In this document: piece after piece, positions 23,611 to 34,441 of the stretch
Numbering within the stretch: the first letter of the stretch is position 1
Layout of the letters: the number at the start of each line of letters is the position of its first letter
Assembly: GCA_015680685.1 (NCBI GenBank)
Contig: MNCI01008302.1
Location: 849,225-913,224, forward strand
Direction of reading: 5' to 3'
Origin: Gnetum montanum
Lineage: Eukaryota; Streptophyta; Gnetopsida; Gnetales; Gnetaceae
DNA: 64,000 nucleotides
Position numbers and translations under genes: made by a program
The notes under the pieces: generated by a model
The model's database searches: none
What the model was told of the DNA's origin: nothing
Seen by the model: the letters and a program-made list of their open reading frames with translations, nothing else

Positions 23611-24082
23611 AGATGTAAACACTTTTTTTTGTTAAAAGTATTTTCCAATTCAAGTTTAAATAACATGCCCTAACACAAGCATGATACCTTTTTCCTTTCA
23701 TTCATGATCAGCAATAATAAACATCATTTCCTTGAAAGTCCGTGTGCATCAAGTTCTCTGACATAGAGACACATTCAATCCACCAGCAACGAGGAAGGAA
23801 AACTTTCAATGATATAAAAACTAAATACAAACAAACTGGCATACTCAGATGATATAATTCATTCAAGCAGGGGTGAAAAGGCATAATTGCTCGGACAAAG
23901 GTGAATTACTAACATAATACAGTACTAAGTCAGATGACATACCTTTGCCTTTAAATGTTATGTGTGAAGTCCATGTCTGACAAGCCTATCTTGAACTGGT
24001 ACTAAACCACAATTTCCTGCTCCGTAGGTGCTTCTTAAGAATAACTAAAGAGACATAAATCTGTTATATGTAGTGATTCCAA

Positions 24083-24410
24083 TGCATCAGTCTAGATACC
24101 GATGACTCCAACAGTTAAAAAAAATATTATAATAGCTCTTCAAAAGTCTTAATTTTTCATGCAAATTCATTGTTTTTACCAAACCTATCAAAGGCACAAG
24201 AAATTGTAATCATTCTCAGATTATCAGCAGAACCCGAGATTTCAGTGCATCAGTCTAGATACCGATGACTCCAACAGTTAAAAAAAATATTATAATAGCT
24301 CCTTCAAAAGTCTTAATTTTTCATGCCAAATTCATTGTTTTTACCAAACCTATCAAAGGCACAAGAAATTGTAATCATTCTCAGATTATCAGCAGAACCC
24401 GAGATTTCAG
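24083..24410. repeat. 163-bp tandem duplication
   Basis: Positions 24083-24245 and 24246-24410 are the same sequence. They differ only by two single-base C insertions in the second copy (ctcttc to ctccttc, and atgcaaa to atgccaaa). It is a very recent duplication or an assembly doubling. It is non-coding. Confidence 0.9.
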
Positions 24411-25915
24411 TGCACTTTCTTGCCTGGTGAATTAAGGCCTTAAAAAGTCTTCTCAATAACAGAAACTATTAAATTCCGCCTTAGAAACCATATTATTTTT
24501 ATTCCAACCTACAGGGAAGACGGTAACCAGAATGCATATTGCATAAAGGGAGCACAGGTATGTTTAGAAGGTGTGTCAATGTGGATAGATGCCGAAATAA
24601 TAGCGTGAATTTTTATGCTAACTTCCACGCTGGAAAAACATTCATCGTCTTTTATCAAATGCAATTGTCAGATACTTTGACAACTGATATTTAGTTTCTT
24701 GATTTCTAGCATTCACTGCATTTTTAAATGAAACATCATGAAATTTAATTATCCCGAAAAAACAGCATGCGGAGTGCCGCGTAGAAGCTACTAATAACAA
24801 TAGGTCTAAAAGGAATAATTGAGAAATTGAAAATGTTGTTAATAAGCCCAATAAAAAGTGATGCAGGAAACTTAAGCTGATAAAACAATGCTGCAAAGTT
24901 TGTTTCGATAACATAAACAAGGTGTGATTACTAACTCCTACAAAAAGAGATGTGGCTGGACGATTCTTATAGTCTCAAATGTTTTCAGAGGACATGATGT
25001 TGTCTTAGGTTGAGATCAATGAGGTCACCAATGTTATATCATGATACGTAACTACGCAATTAGTTTCAGAAACTAACAGAAGCCATGCAGCGTTCTAGGA
25101 AACATAAGATACTTCGTCTCCTTACTGTTCATATAATAGCCAGATTTTATCAGCATATATTTACAAAGGTAACAACTCCACTGGTGTCACAGTCGTAGAG
25201 CAATTGAAACTTATTCACAGATATCAACAATTATTTGAAACGATGGGAGATGGAATGCTTCTTCAGGTTCAAAGCTAAGTCATCGATTTGAACAATACTG
25301 CAGATTCGATAAGCTTCTCTAGAACTGTGAAGTTCGTTTAATTTGAATTCATTGGCTCATGGTCATTTTAATTTGAGAGAAATGAAAATTGTGGTACAAG
25401 TATATTCTATAGATATGAGATAAGATGTTCAAAAGCTCAAACCACAACCATGCCTGGCTTTAAAGCCGATTTTAACATTATTGCCAATATTTAAGATATA
25501 CATCATATATGCAAGAGCATTCATATCTGTTGGTGATATCAACAACATTGACAAATACAAGATTCCTCTGAAAACGAGTATTAAAGTTTATCAGGGCATC
25601 TTTTAACGCCAATCATTCAAAAAGAAAGCAAATGCAAAGCCTAATAATCACATATCAAATAAATCATGTGTAGTAGTTAACAGCATGAAGTATTTGGCAA
25701 AAGCAGGACGAATTTAGAGCTGCCACTTGTTAAGGAGGAAATCATAAAAACGGTGCCTGGAAGCTACGCTTTATTCTCAAAAGGTAAAATCTCACTCACC
25801 TCGAGCCCTCTGGCCAAGGAGGTACCATGAATTATTGTGTCTGTGCTGAAGATGCTTACAGGGACAAAGACAATGAGAAATCATCCATGTACAAATAATC
25901 TCAAATCACAAGAAT
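24411..25915. other. Non-coding DNA downstream of the hAT-derived gene
   Basis: No coding frame with a recognisable motif is present. It might include distal 3' UTR or introns of the minus-strand gene at 26373-28793, but no splice structure could be shown. Confidence 0.25.
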
Positions 25916-25917
25916 TG

Positions 25918-25939
25918 TTCTCTCTCTCTCTCTCTCTCT
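25918..25939. repeat. CT microsatellite
   Basis: An uninterrupted run of tc/ct dinucleotides. On the gene strand it is an AG tract, lying about 430 bp downstream of the hAT-derived gene's stop. Confidence 0.85.
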
Positions 25940-26372
25940 GCTTCTATGGTCAAACTCTGTTACAATGCAAACCATGATAGCGCAGCAAGGCAGGCGGGCA
26001 GGCAGGCAGTTATATAACAACAGCTCTACATCTACAAGGTAATGGAAACTTGCAGCTGCATTGTCTCAGGTTTGACAAAATTCATAACAATGTAAATGCA
26101 GTGTGAGTATTAACAACAAGATCTCATGTACAAAATTCAAAAAGGAAAGAAGGGCTTTTCGGGGAAACGAAAAAAAACCGCCCATGAAGCTGGCCGAGCG
26201 AGCGACAGGCCGGCTGCTTATTCTTCTGGTGTCTCCTCCTCTCCACATTTTCTTGTGTTCCCAACGCCAAATCCCTCGAATGGGTGTCCCAAACATGATC
26301 CAATTCGAAATAATTCTACTTGTGAAGCAATCAAATTCCCAAAACAAAAAGGTCACCTCGTCGTCCACTAAA
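25940..26372 (-). other. Probable 3' UTR of the hAT-derived gene
   Basis: This directly follows the stop codon at 26373-26375 and is non-coding. It includes a small gcctgcctgcccgcctgcc run near 25990-26008 (minus strand). No strong AATAAA-type signal was fixed with confidence. Confidence 0.35.
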
Positions 26373-28793
26373 CTAAACCGTGGACGACGGCTCAGTAAAC
26401 ACCTCGTTCAGCACATCCTCGTCGCCATTGGCGAATAGCTCGGCGTCCTTGTCTTGGTCGTTGGCGAAGTCTCGCCTTTCAAGCCTGGCATGGGAGGCGA
26501 TGAAGATCATCTTCTGAACCTTGTCCATGGCGGCCCTGGAGTGACCGTGGGCGTAGACCCAGCGCATGAAAGACCAGTTGCACTTCAAACCACAAGAAGT
26601 AGCATGCAGAAAAATCAGCCTCACTGCAACTTTGCCCAGTGTCTTAAACTCACTCAAGCACGTCTCCCACACAAGCCTGCTGCTCTGGGGATTAGCAATT
26701 CTCATTTTGCCGGTGACAGGATCCCTCTGCTTAACCTGCACGGCCTGGGCGTACAGCGGGTCCAATCCTTCGCTTCTCCACTTCATGAGCTCCATTACGG
26801 CAATGGGAGCCTCCTCTCTCGACACCATTCTGGTAATCAGCCTGTCCACGTCCTTCTCCTGATCCGGACGCAGCAACTGAAACGGGGGCAAATACTTGCC
26901 GCCGCTGTCGCGGATCAGATACAGCGGGTCCAGAATGAAGGCGGCGGCCCAGGCGGGATGATAGTTTTTGACAAATCTCTTGTCCACAATCTGCAGAACC
27001 GTGGCCTCCTCGGCGCCGAACTTGGAGCACCACTCGCGGATCTTGGCGCGCAGCTCGTCCCACAGGGGCAGGCACTGACCCACGAGGGGCCGCTCCGACT
27101 CGACCTCCACGGCAAACGATTTCGCAATCCGGACAAGTTGCAGGGCCGCCTCGAGGTCGGTCCAGAACCGGACGGACCGCACCAATTCCGCGGCTTCACG
27201 GGCCACAGCGTCCTCGGCCTTGAACGAATCGTCCATCAGCGACACATGCAACGCACGGGCCGCGCCCATAACATCCTCCATCATCGCCACGACGTCCAAC
27301 CCGCTGGTGCCGTGCTGCAGCTCGGGGAGGTGGATTTTATGCAACTGAGTGGACAACGAGCAGCTGCTGCTGCTGCTGCTGCTGCAATTGCCCTTGTAAC
27401 AGTGATAGTTATTGTGGCTGCTGCCGCCGCCGCTGTTGTTGAAGAAAGCCGCGAGCTTGAGGCAGTCGGAGGCAGCGGCGCGCACGAGGGGGCAGTGTTT
27501 GCAGAGGTCCTTGACGAGGCGCTGGAACGCCTGGAACTGGCACTTGAGGTTCACCATCCAGGCATGGCGTCGCTCCAGCTCCGCCAGAGCACGAGCGGAG
27601 CCACGGTCCGTAGCGTCCGCCACGACACCGACGCAGCGCTCGGGCGGCCCGGCCGCGCCGCAGGCGGCCTCGAGCGCCTCCGAGAGCACGTCCTCCACGT
27701 CGCCGGCGCCCACGGGGCCCTGCGCGAACACGGCGCGCCGGAACAGGCTCGTGCCATTCGGCAGGTTCAGCGTCACGTTCACCAGCCGCTCCGGACCTCC
27801 GCCTGCCTCGCTTCTGCTGCTACTGCTACTGCCGCTGCCGCTGTTACTGCCGCTGCTGGACCAGCCATGGGCCGACAGCTGAAAGAAGAGAGCGTCGCGG
27901 AGCTTGGCGTCGGAGTCGGCGCGGACCTCCTGGAACTTGGCGTCGAGCTTGGCACCGGCCAGAAACTTGCGGCTCACGGGCGGCAGGCCCACCTGCGCCA
28001 GGAAACTGCGGAACTTGGGGTGCTCCACGCACGACAACGAGACGGCGCCGCACGACTCGTAAAGCCAGTCCGCCAGCAGATTCAGCGCCGTGTCCACCTG
28101 CGCACGGCTCAGCGGCTGCCCGGGGGAGCCCCCCTTGGGGGAGCGCAGCTTCTTCACCGTGTCATCCAGCATCGCCAGAGCTCCCAAATCTTCCTTACCG
28201 CCCGACAGAACCAGCGCACCCGCACTCGAAGAGCCCGGCGTCTCACCGCCGTGGCCGTGGCCGTGGCCGTGGCCGCGTTTCCGACTCGTCCCCCCCACGG
28301 ACGGCGGGGGCGCGGCGGCCAATGGCTGAACGGACACGGGCACGGGCGCCGGGCCGGGCGGGAGCGGCAGCGCGAAGTTGAAGTTGGGGCAGGTGCCGCG
28401 CTTGAGGTGCTCGGACGCCGTCCGCGAGGGATTGGACGCCGAGAAGAGGGAGTTGCAGAGCATGCAGCGCAGCTTGACGGCCCGCGCACGGCGGTCGGCG
28501 TCATGAACGAGAATTGGATCCAGATGCGCCCAGTACCAGGCGCCCTTGCCCTTCACCGCCTTCGCCCGTACCGTTACCAGCCCCTCGTAGCGCCTCTGCA
28601 CCGCCTTCGCCGCCGCCTCGTCGTCGCCTCCGCCGCCGCCACCGCCGCCGCCGCTGCAGCCATTGCCGCCGCCGCCGCCGCCACTTCCTCCTCCTCCGCC
28701 GCCGCCGCCCGCGGCAACGCCTCCGCTACTGGTGTTGCTCGCCGCCGCCGCCGCCGCCATCGCCCGAGCGCGTGGCTCCTCGTCACTGCTCAT
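26373..28793 (-). CDS. hAT-transposase-derived BED-type zinc finger protein
   Basis: This intronless frame encodes about 806 residues from the ATG at 28791-28793. After an Ala stretch and Gly runs (residues 29-56) comes the family block QRRYEGLVTVRAKAVKGKG and AWYWAHLDPIL. A C2HC BED-like finger follows (C110, C113, H129, C135 in LRCMLC..SEHLKRGTC), which probably binds DNA. A Gly/Ser/His-rich linker leads to a long C-terminal half ending FLHATSCGLKCNWSFMRW, KMIFIASHARLERRDFAND and DEDVLNEVF. I recognise this as the conserved plant family of domesticated hAT-like proteins. The nuclear role is inferred. The frame is open and GC-rich amid decayed repeats, so it is a host gene. The open frame runs on upstream to 29699, but that part is low-complexity leader. 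A second ATG at 28758-28760 has better context and is an alternative start. Confidence 0.88.
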   Translation of the reverse strand: MSSDEEPRARAMAAAAAASNTSSGGVAAGGGGGGGGSGGGGGGNGCSGGGGGGGGGDDEAAAKAVQRRYEGLVTVRAKAVKGKGAWYWAHLDPILVHDADRRARAVKLRCMLCNSLFSASNPSRTASEHLKRGTCPNFNFALPLPPGPAPVPVSVQPLAAAPPPSVGGTSRKRGHGHGHGHGGETPGSSSAGALVLSGGKEDLGALAMLDDTVKKLRSPKGGSPGQPLSRAQVDTALNLLADWLYESCGAVSLSCVEHPKFRSFLAQVGLPPVSRKFLAGAKLDAKFQEVRADSDAKLRDALFFQLSAHGWSSSGSNSGSGSSSSSRSEAGGGPERLVNVTLNLPNGTSLFRRAVFAQGPVGAGDVEDVLSEALEAACGAAGPPERCVGVVADATDRGSARALAELERRHAWMVNLKCQFQAFQRLVKDLCKHCPLVRAAASDCLKLAAFFNNSGGGSSHNNYHCYKGNCSSSSSSSCSLSTQLHKIHLPELQHGTSGLDVVAMMEDVMGAARALHVSLMDDSFKAEDAVAREAAELVRSVRFWTDLEAALQLVRIAKSFAVEVESERPLVGQCLPLWDELRAKIREWCSKFGAEEATVLQIVDKRFVKNYHPAWAAAFILDPLYLIRDSGGKYLPPFQLLRPDQEKDVDRLITRMVSREEAPIAVMELMKWRSEGLDPLYAQAVQVKQRDPVTGKMRIANPQSSRLVWETCLSEFKTLGKVAVRLIFLHATSCGLKCNWSFMRWVYAHGHSRAAMDKVQKMIFIASHARLERRDFANDQDKDAELFANGDEDVLNEVFTEPSSTV

Positions 28794-28797
28794 CCAT
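28783..28797 (-). promoter_or_regulatory. Five-codon uORF overlapping the start of the hAT-derived gene
   Basis: On the minus strand GCCATGG gives an ATG in strong context, read as M-D-E-Q-stop. It overlaps the gene's first in-frame ATG in another frame. Ribosomes starting here would miss that ATG, so initiation could shift to 28758-28760 or be reduced. Confidence 0.5.
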
Positions 28798-30060
28798 GGC
28801 GTGTGACGCGCATAATAACAATAGTAATTGTAATAGTAAGAGCTGCCGCCGGCGCAATGGCCGCATGATTTGTCGAAAACAGCGGAATCCGAGCCAGCGC
28901 CGATCCGCCTCCAGAAACGAGCAAATCCGTGGGTTCCAAAATGCTCGGCTCCGCTGCGGCTGCTTCTGGAGTGTATTGGCCTTGGCCTGAATGGCTGCTG
29001 CTGCTGCTGCTGTTGGTGTTTGAGATTGTGTATACGTGCTTTTTGTGAGGAGAAGGCAACAAGTGTGGTTAGTTTCGAGGCTCGGATTGCATGTGCGAGG
29101 CGGCGTGCGATTTCACCTCCAACGGAAGAAGAAGCCCGGAACCGCAAACGGCTCCAACGCACAGAAGAAGAAGAAGAGCAGCGGCACGAGCCATATCGTA
29201 TGTGGAGACTGGTCTCAACAACCGCATGAACGGATTCATCCTTTTCTTCTGTCTCTGTACCAGCATCAGTAGTAGTAGTAGTCCTGCCGCTGCTGCTCTT
29301 TTGTTGTGGTTTGTTCGCTGATCTTGGTAATGGCGGACGAGAAAATCCTGCTCGTCTCAGTCGCTCGGAGGGTTTGGAGGACGGTGGGAACCACAATGAG
29401 GGACGATCGCGCCGGTGGCCGGGCACGTGGGTTTTTTTGACCTCGCTCTTGCCCTTGCTCGCATTGGCGGGCGACTGTTCCAAATTCTCTGCTTGTATCT
29501 CTAATTCTTCTGCAATTTGGTGTACCAGTGTAGGCTGCACATTCTTCTCCTTCTTCTTCTTCTTCTTTCTTCTTCTCCTTGACTCGTGTTGTTGCAAGCG
29601 CGCCTTCTTCTTGTTCCTCCTCCTGTTGTTGTTGTTGTTGCTGCTGCTTCCGGTGCTGCTGCTGCTGGTTCTTCCTCTCCGACGCGGCGGCCATCGCAAT
29701 CATGGGCAATTCCATCATGGCCAAAATCAAAAGAAACCGAGGCCACAAAACGCGGCCGATGCCAAAGCCTCCCAGAAATTGAGTGATGAACAGGGAACGA
29801 TGTCCTGTGGCGTCTCAAAATGGCGGAATTCTCTGGGTCCATCTGCGGGCCAACAAATCGGGCATGCACATCACAAAATCTCGGATGCCATTCTGTCCAT
29901 CATCATCCACCACCAGCACCACCGGATGTGTCCGTGTCTCGCTCTTTATCTCTGCTCTCGTCTGCTTCCTTCGTTTTCATTTTCATTTTCGGTCATTACT
30001 CCAACGCATCGTTCCTGCTCCTCCTCTTCTCGCTGTGACTTTGGTTTCTCTTATTTTTTT
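28798..30060 (-). promoter_or_regulatory. Long repeat-rich leader and probable promoter of the hAT-derived gene
   Basis: The sequence upstream of the gene holds many trinucleotide runs, such as cagcagcagcagcagcagg near 29000 and gaa/aag tracts near 29545-29660. The main frame stays open to 29699, but its translation is low-complexity (Ser, Asn, Lys, Gln runs) and has no domain. It is better read as 5' UTR. The transcription start and any introns cannot be fixed. Confidence 0.45.
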
Positions 30061-30658
30061 TTTCTCTAACCCACTGAATCAATCACGCCTGTCCACTGCT
30101 CTGCAAGGGATTTTCTCTCTTAATAATTATGGCCGCGGTCATGTTAGCTCATTTAATTATCATTGTTGGTTGGGAGATTTCCTATTTTAGCTCGGAATGA
30201 TTGTAAAGACTGTTCTTCTTCTTCTTCTTCCATCGTTTGTGCTTTCCGGATTCGCCTGTGCGCCCCTGGCTTTTGTATAGACTCTTCATCTTTTGTATAT
30301 GGATTTCCTATTTTTCAAATCACGGATGATATCTGTACGTTGTCCGTTGTCTGCGCTCTCTTCCGTCTACTTTCTCGCCTACACAAGCGGCTACTTCCAA
30401 CTGGACCGCGAGAAACTTAGCTGTCAAAGCATGTCCTCCGGTGTTTGAACGATGACAATTTCTTGTGACCAACTTTGACACCCTGAAAGTAATGAAAAAC
30501 GAACCGGTAACATCAACACTGAGGCGTACCTTAAGCTAAAAACATTTTTACTAGTTTTCGGTCAAAATTTCATTGAAGTCATTCAAGAGCATAATGTATG
30601 CAAGTCCACTTATTTAAATGATACTGAACCACAGACAGACTTAGACCTAGTTACTTGG
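30061..30658. other. Spacer between the gene promoter and element E
   Basis: No gene or repeat is recognised. It ends at the LTR of E; the five bases cttgg (30654-30658) would be the left target duplication, whose partner is outside the window. Confidence 0.35.
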
Positions 30659-31550
30659 TGATAAAATCAATTTCCAATATTGTATCTAGAATGTCATACC
30701 TCTACTTACGTCATCCAAGATGCAATGTAGTGGGTCCTAGTCCTCACTATATATACCAACCCACCATCATCACATCATAAGAACAACTTTGGTTCAACAC
30801 TTAAGGCAAATTCTTGTAGTTTGTTTTCTTGATTTACACTTAGCAATACAATGAATGCTTGTAATGTGGTTTTTAGCAATTGTATAGAATCTTTGTTTGA
30901 GTAAATTATTCGAGTAAATTATTCTTGGGCATAGTTCATGGCAAGAAATAAAGATAAAGATTATTTTTCACCATTGCAGCATTTCACTTAGTTTATTTTA
31001 CTCAGTATAATTTTTTACAATTCAATATGTTTACTTTGATTAAGTTGTTTACAATTTCTAAATACTTTACTTTTCCATTATTCTTTAGTATGAGACTATA
31101 AGTATGACTGGTTTCAAACATATAGTGTAATTATTTGGGAATCCTAGTAGTGTTATTGCTTGGTTCACTCAATAGCATAACACTAGGTAACCCTAGTGAC
31201 AGTTGCATAAGCCCAAGATGTGAACAATAAACTAGGAACGAATACTTATTATTATAGGCTAAAGTAGTTTCTTACTTGCACTACACTTAGACTTAGATTC
31301 CATTACCCTATTTTCCTCAATGTTTACACTTAGTCTTAGTTTGAGCCAACAACATCAATATATCATATGCCTCACCGAGAGTTAAACCATACAACTTGTA
31401 CTTTACTGACTCAAAGTGAGAAGATGATGATCACAAATTGAGCTTCAACTACTAGTGAATCTACATTGACCATCTACGGATTACGATTAGGTCGCATGTG
31501 TACACTCATGACTTGTATGATGGAGTGTTGAAATACCCAACTACTCATCA
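30659..31550 (+). repeat. 5' LTR of element E
   Basis: An 892-bp LTR that starts TGATAAAATC and ends ACTACTCATCA. It aligns in inverted orientation with the LTRs of F at 33549-34441 and 59185-60049. A TATA-like tatatata lies at 30748-30755. Confidence 0.75.
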
Positions 31551-31551
31551 T

Positions 31552-31569
31552 TAGTGTCATTGTCAAGGA
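31552..31569 (+). promoter_or_regulatory. Primer binding site of element E
   Basis: tagtgtcattgtcaagga lies one base after the LTR. It is a mutated form of the Asp-type site seen in A. Confidence 0.65.
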
Positions 31570-31690
31570 TGTGTCAATGTTCACTAAATAGTTGATTTTA
31601 CAAATTCGTTGTGTTAAGAGTCATCAAGCAAATCTTTCACACTTGAACAAAATTTTCCAAAGTACATACTTAAGGTAATAAACATGTAAT

Positions 31691-33548
31691 ATGACTTCCA
31701 CAAACAAGGAGAAATCACGACGTGCTAATGAATTTAATAAGAGTCATGACAAGGAGTATAATGAAGAAGACTAGAGTATGCCCATATGAACTAGAATATC
31801 CTATGCTCACATTGACCCATACTATCCTAACATCACATTTGTTTTCTACCAAGATGAATAACTAAGGTGGAGAGATTTATAGGATAACATTGTTTTTCCC
31901 CTAGAACGTTCTACACTATCCATGCTGCAAGCAATCCTCATAAGATCAAACCTTGGTCACGTACAAGAAGGGTATCATATCACAAAGCACCTAACCAGGC
32001 CATATCAACCAATAGAAGCTCAGGTAAGAAGGGATGTTGCTTTGGAGACAAGGCATGAGCTTGACAAAGGAAAGAAAATATCACAAATGGTTGTCCTAGA
32101 GGAAACAAATGATGCTATGCTCCACACAGAGAAATTCTATCAAAGTCATGGATCTCAATCTCAAACACCAATCATCCGTATCAAAGATCCCATCAAAATA
32201 TAATTGCATTCAAGTCTTGTAGAAACACTTAAAAGAGATAAGAAAGACTCCACATTAAGGAGGAACTTAAGGCCTAGAACCTCCACTAAATCAAAAAGGG
32301 ATAAATCAAGGAGTCAAAAAGGAGAACCAGCTAGCACGATTCATCAACTTCTTCCTCTTCCTTCTCAGACTCCTCTCAAGAGCATGACAAGAAAGAAAGA
32401 AGAATAAGGGATCATGACAAGGAAAGTCTAAAGGGATCTTGAGAGACATGAACATCGAAGAAGACATCCTAATGAAGACAAGGACAATTACGAGAAAAGA
32501 GGAGAAAGGAACATATATGAAGATAGAGAGCATTATGAGCATCGAAGGGATCACCACTACGATAGAGCTCTTGAATTCAAAGATTATGAAGAACCTATAG
32601 TAACCACTTGCAACATGATTAATATCAGAGAAGTAGTGTATATTCCTACTAGGCACATAAGGGATAGTCGCATCAAGTGACTAGATATGAACAACATTCT
32701 CGAATTTGAAGGTGGATACAATGTAAATTCACAACACCATCTTCAAGCCTTCCATGATGCCTATGTCCTACAAAACATTGAAAATGATTGGAAAAAACTA
32801 AACTTATTTTTGAGAACACTCATAAAGGAAGCAAAGAGCTAGTATAGATCATTGAAACTAGAATTCATTCAAAGATGGAGTATCATGCTAGATCTCTTTA
32901 ATGATAAATATCAAACTTATTCTAGAGTATTCAATTTGAGGAAATAGATTCAAGGATGGAAGCAAGGGACACATGAATCCCTTGATGTGGTAATGGGTAG
33001 ATACTATTCATTTCTACATAGGTGCCTAGGCCATGGATTTTCTCAAATGAAGCAACTATGACACATTGTTGATGGGCTATGAAATAAGACAAGAAAAACC
33101 CTTGGGATATATGCCAAAGGTAGGTTGTCTGAGATGACAACTCATCACATTTAGAGATTCATTAACCAAGTGGCAAAAGAAGAAGAAGAGTTAAGAAAAA
33201 GAGAATCATCCAAAGAATACAATAGAGATACTACCATCAGAAAAAGGGATGTAAGAATATGTGAATCGCAAGAAGAGGAAACCTTAGAGGATACAATCCA
33301 ACGAAAGACTCTACCTATTCAAAACTTAGTTAATGATATAGCAACCAAGATAGAGAAAATGTGGGATTTTGTAGATGAGAAATTTTCCATAGCATTGAAG
33401 ATAATAGAAGAGAAGACTGAACAAGCCTTACATTGAAGCAAAGACAAGAAGAAAAAAAGAGATAATGGGTAATAACAATACAAAAATAAAGAAAATCTTG
33501 TTGTAGTAGATGAAGTAATAGACTCTTGTTCAGAAGATGATGAAGGAT
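31691..33548 (+). pseudogene. gag of element E, copy 1
   Basis: It starts MTSTNKEKSRRANEF and is broken by stops; open pieces include 31922-32203, 32204-32407 and 33170-33436. It contains the retrotransposon gag domain (LFLRTLIKEAKS, YRSLKLEFIQRW, LDLFNDKYQTYSR, then GRYYSFLHRCLGHGFSQMKQL) and the basic KRDKSRS region. TAG or TGA replaces Trp, Gln or Arg codons that are intact in A or B. It ends abruptly at gaaggat, where the inverted LTR of F begins, so its 3' part and pol are not seen here. Confidence 0.75.
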
Positions 33549-34441
33549 TGATAAGAGGTGGAGCAATCCAACACCCAAGCATACAAGTCACGAATAATCA
33601 TGTGTGACTTGATTATAATCCATGGATGACCAATTTTACTATGCTTAGTAATTAAGTTGAAGTTCGAAATTGTTGTCTTCCCACTTTGAGTTAGTAAAAG
33701 CTAAGCATATGGTTTAACTCATAGTGAGGCATAAGATGATTGATGTTGTTAAGCCCATTTTATCCCAATGATAAACATAATTTAGAATGAAATTTAATCT
33801 AAGTAATGATAGAAATGTAAATCTACTTTAGCCTAAGGTGATTAGTATCCGATTTTGATTTTCTATGCACAACTTGGACTTCATGAGACCATTATTGGAT
33901 TACCAGGCTTTGTGCTACTGGCATATCAAGCGAGAATACTATTGGGGTTACCAAATGATTACACTTAAGTGATTGAAATCAATCATACTCATTCCACTTA
34001 CTATTATCAAGTAAAAGTAAATTACTTTGGAAATTAAAGTATTTTTCTATTAAAGAGGTAAACATTATGCTAAGTGAAAATAGTAAACTAGGAGAATGCT
34101 ATGATGATGGGAAATAGCTTGATCTTTATTTTCATTCCCAATTTGTGTCCAAGTACAAACTACTTGAACTAAGACTTTGTTCACTATTTCACACCACACT
34201 ACGAGCATTCACACTTCTAATTACTAAGTTTGAATTCAAGAAATGAAACTCCAAAGTCTAGTTACTATGGAAATGAAAAGTTGTTGGATTGTATGCCCAA
34301 GTGTTGTATTTATAGGACCACATACATCTTGAGACATCATATCAATGATGATGTATCAAGGGAAATGACATTAGATCAATGACATCGTTGATATGACATT
34401 GTTGCTACAATGTTGTTTTGACCAGAAATTTAACTTCATCA
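33549..34441 (-). repeat. 3' LTR of element F, copy 1
   Basis: An 893-bp inverted relative of the E LTR. On the minus strand it runs TGATGAAGTTAAATTTC to CTCTTATCA, with a TATA box at 34307-34314 (TATAAATA). The polypurine tract tcattcatgggggta abuts it at 34442-34456. Confidence 0.8.

Noticed and set aside
26454-28868. Open frame of 804 codons on the plus strand
   Set aside because: It lies antisense to the hAT-derived gene, arises from GC-rich codons, and its translation (Leu, Arg, His, Ala-rich) has no domain. The minus-strand frame has the conserved family motifs.
28794-29699. N-terminal extension of the hAT-derived protein to the ATG at 29699
   Set aside because: The extra 302 codons are low-complexity translation of trinucleotide repeats with no family similarity. 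Family members start shortly before the RRYEGL block.
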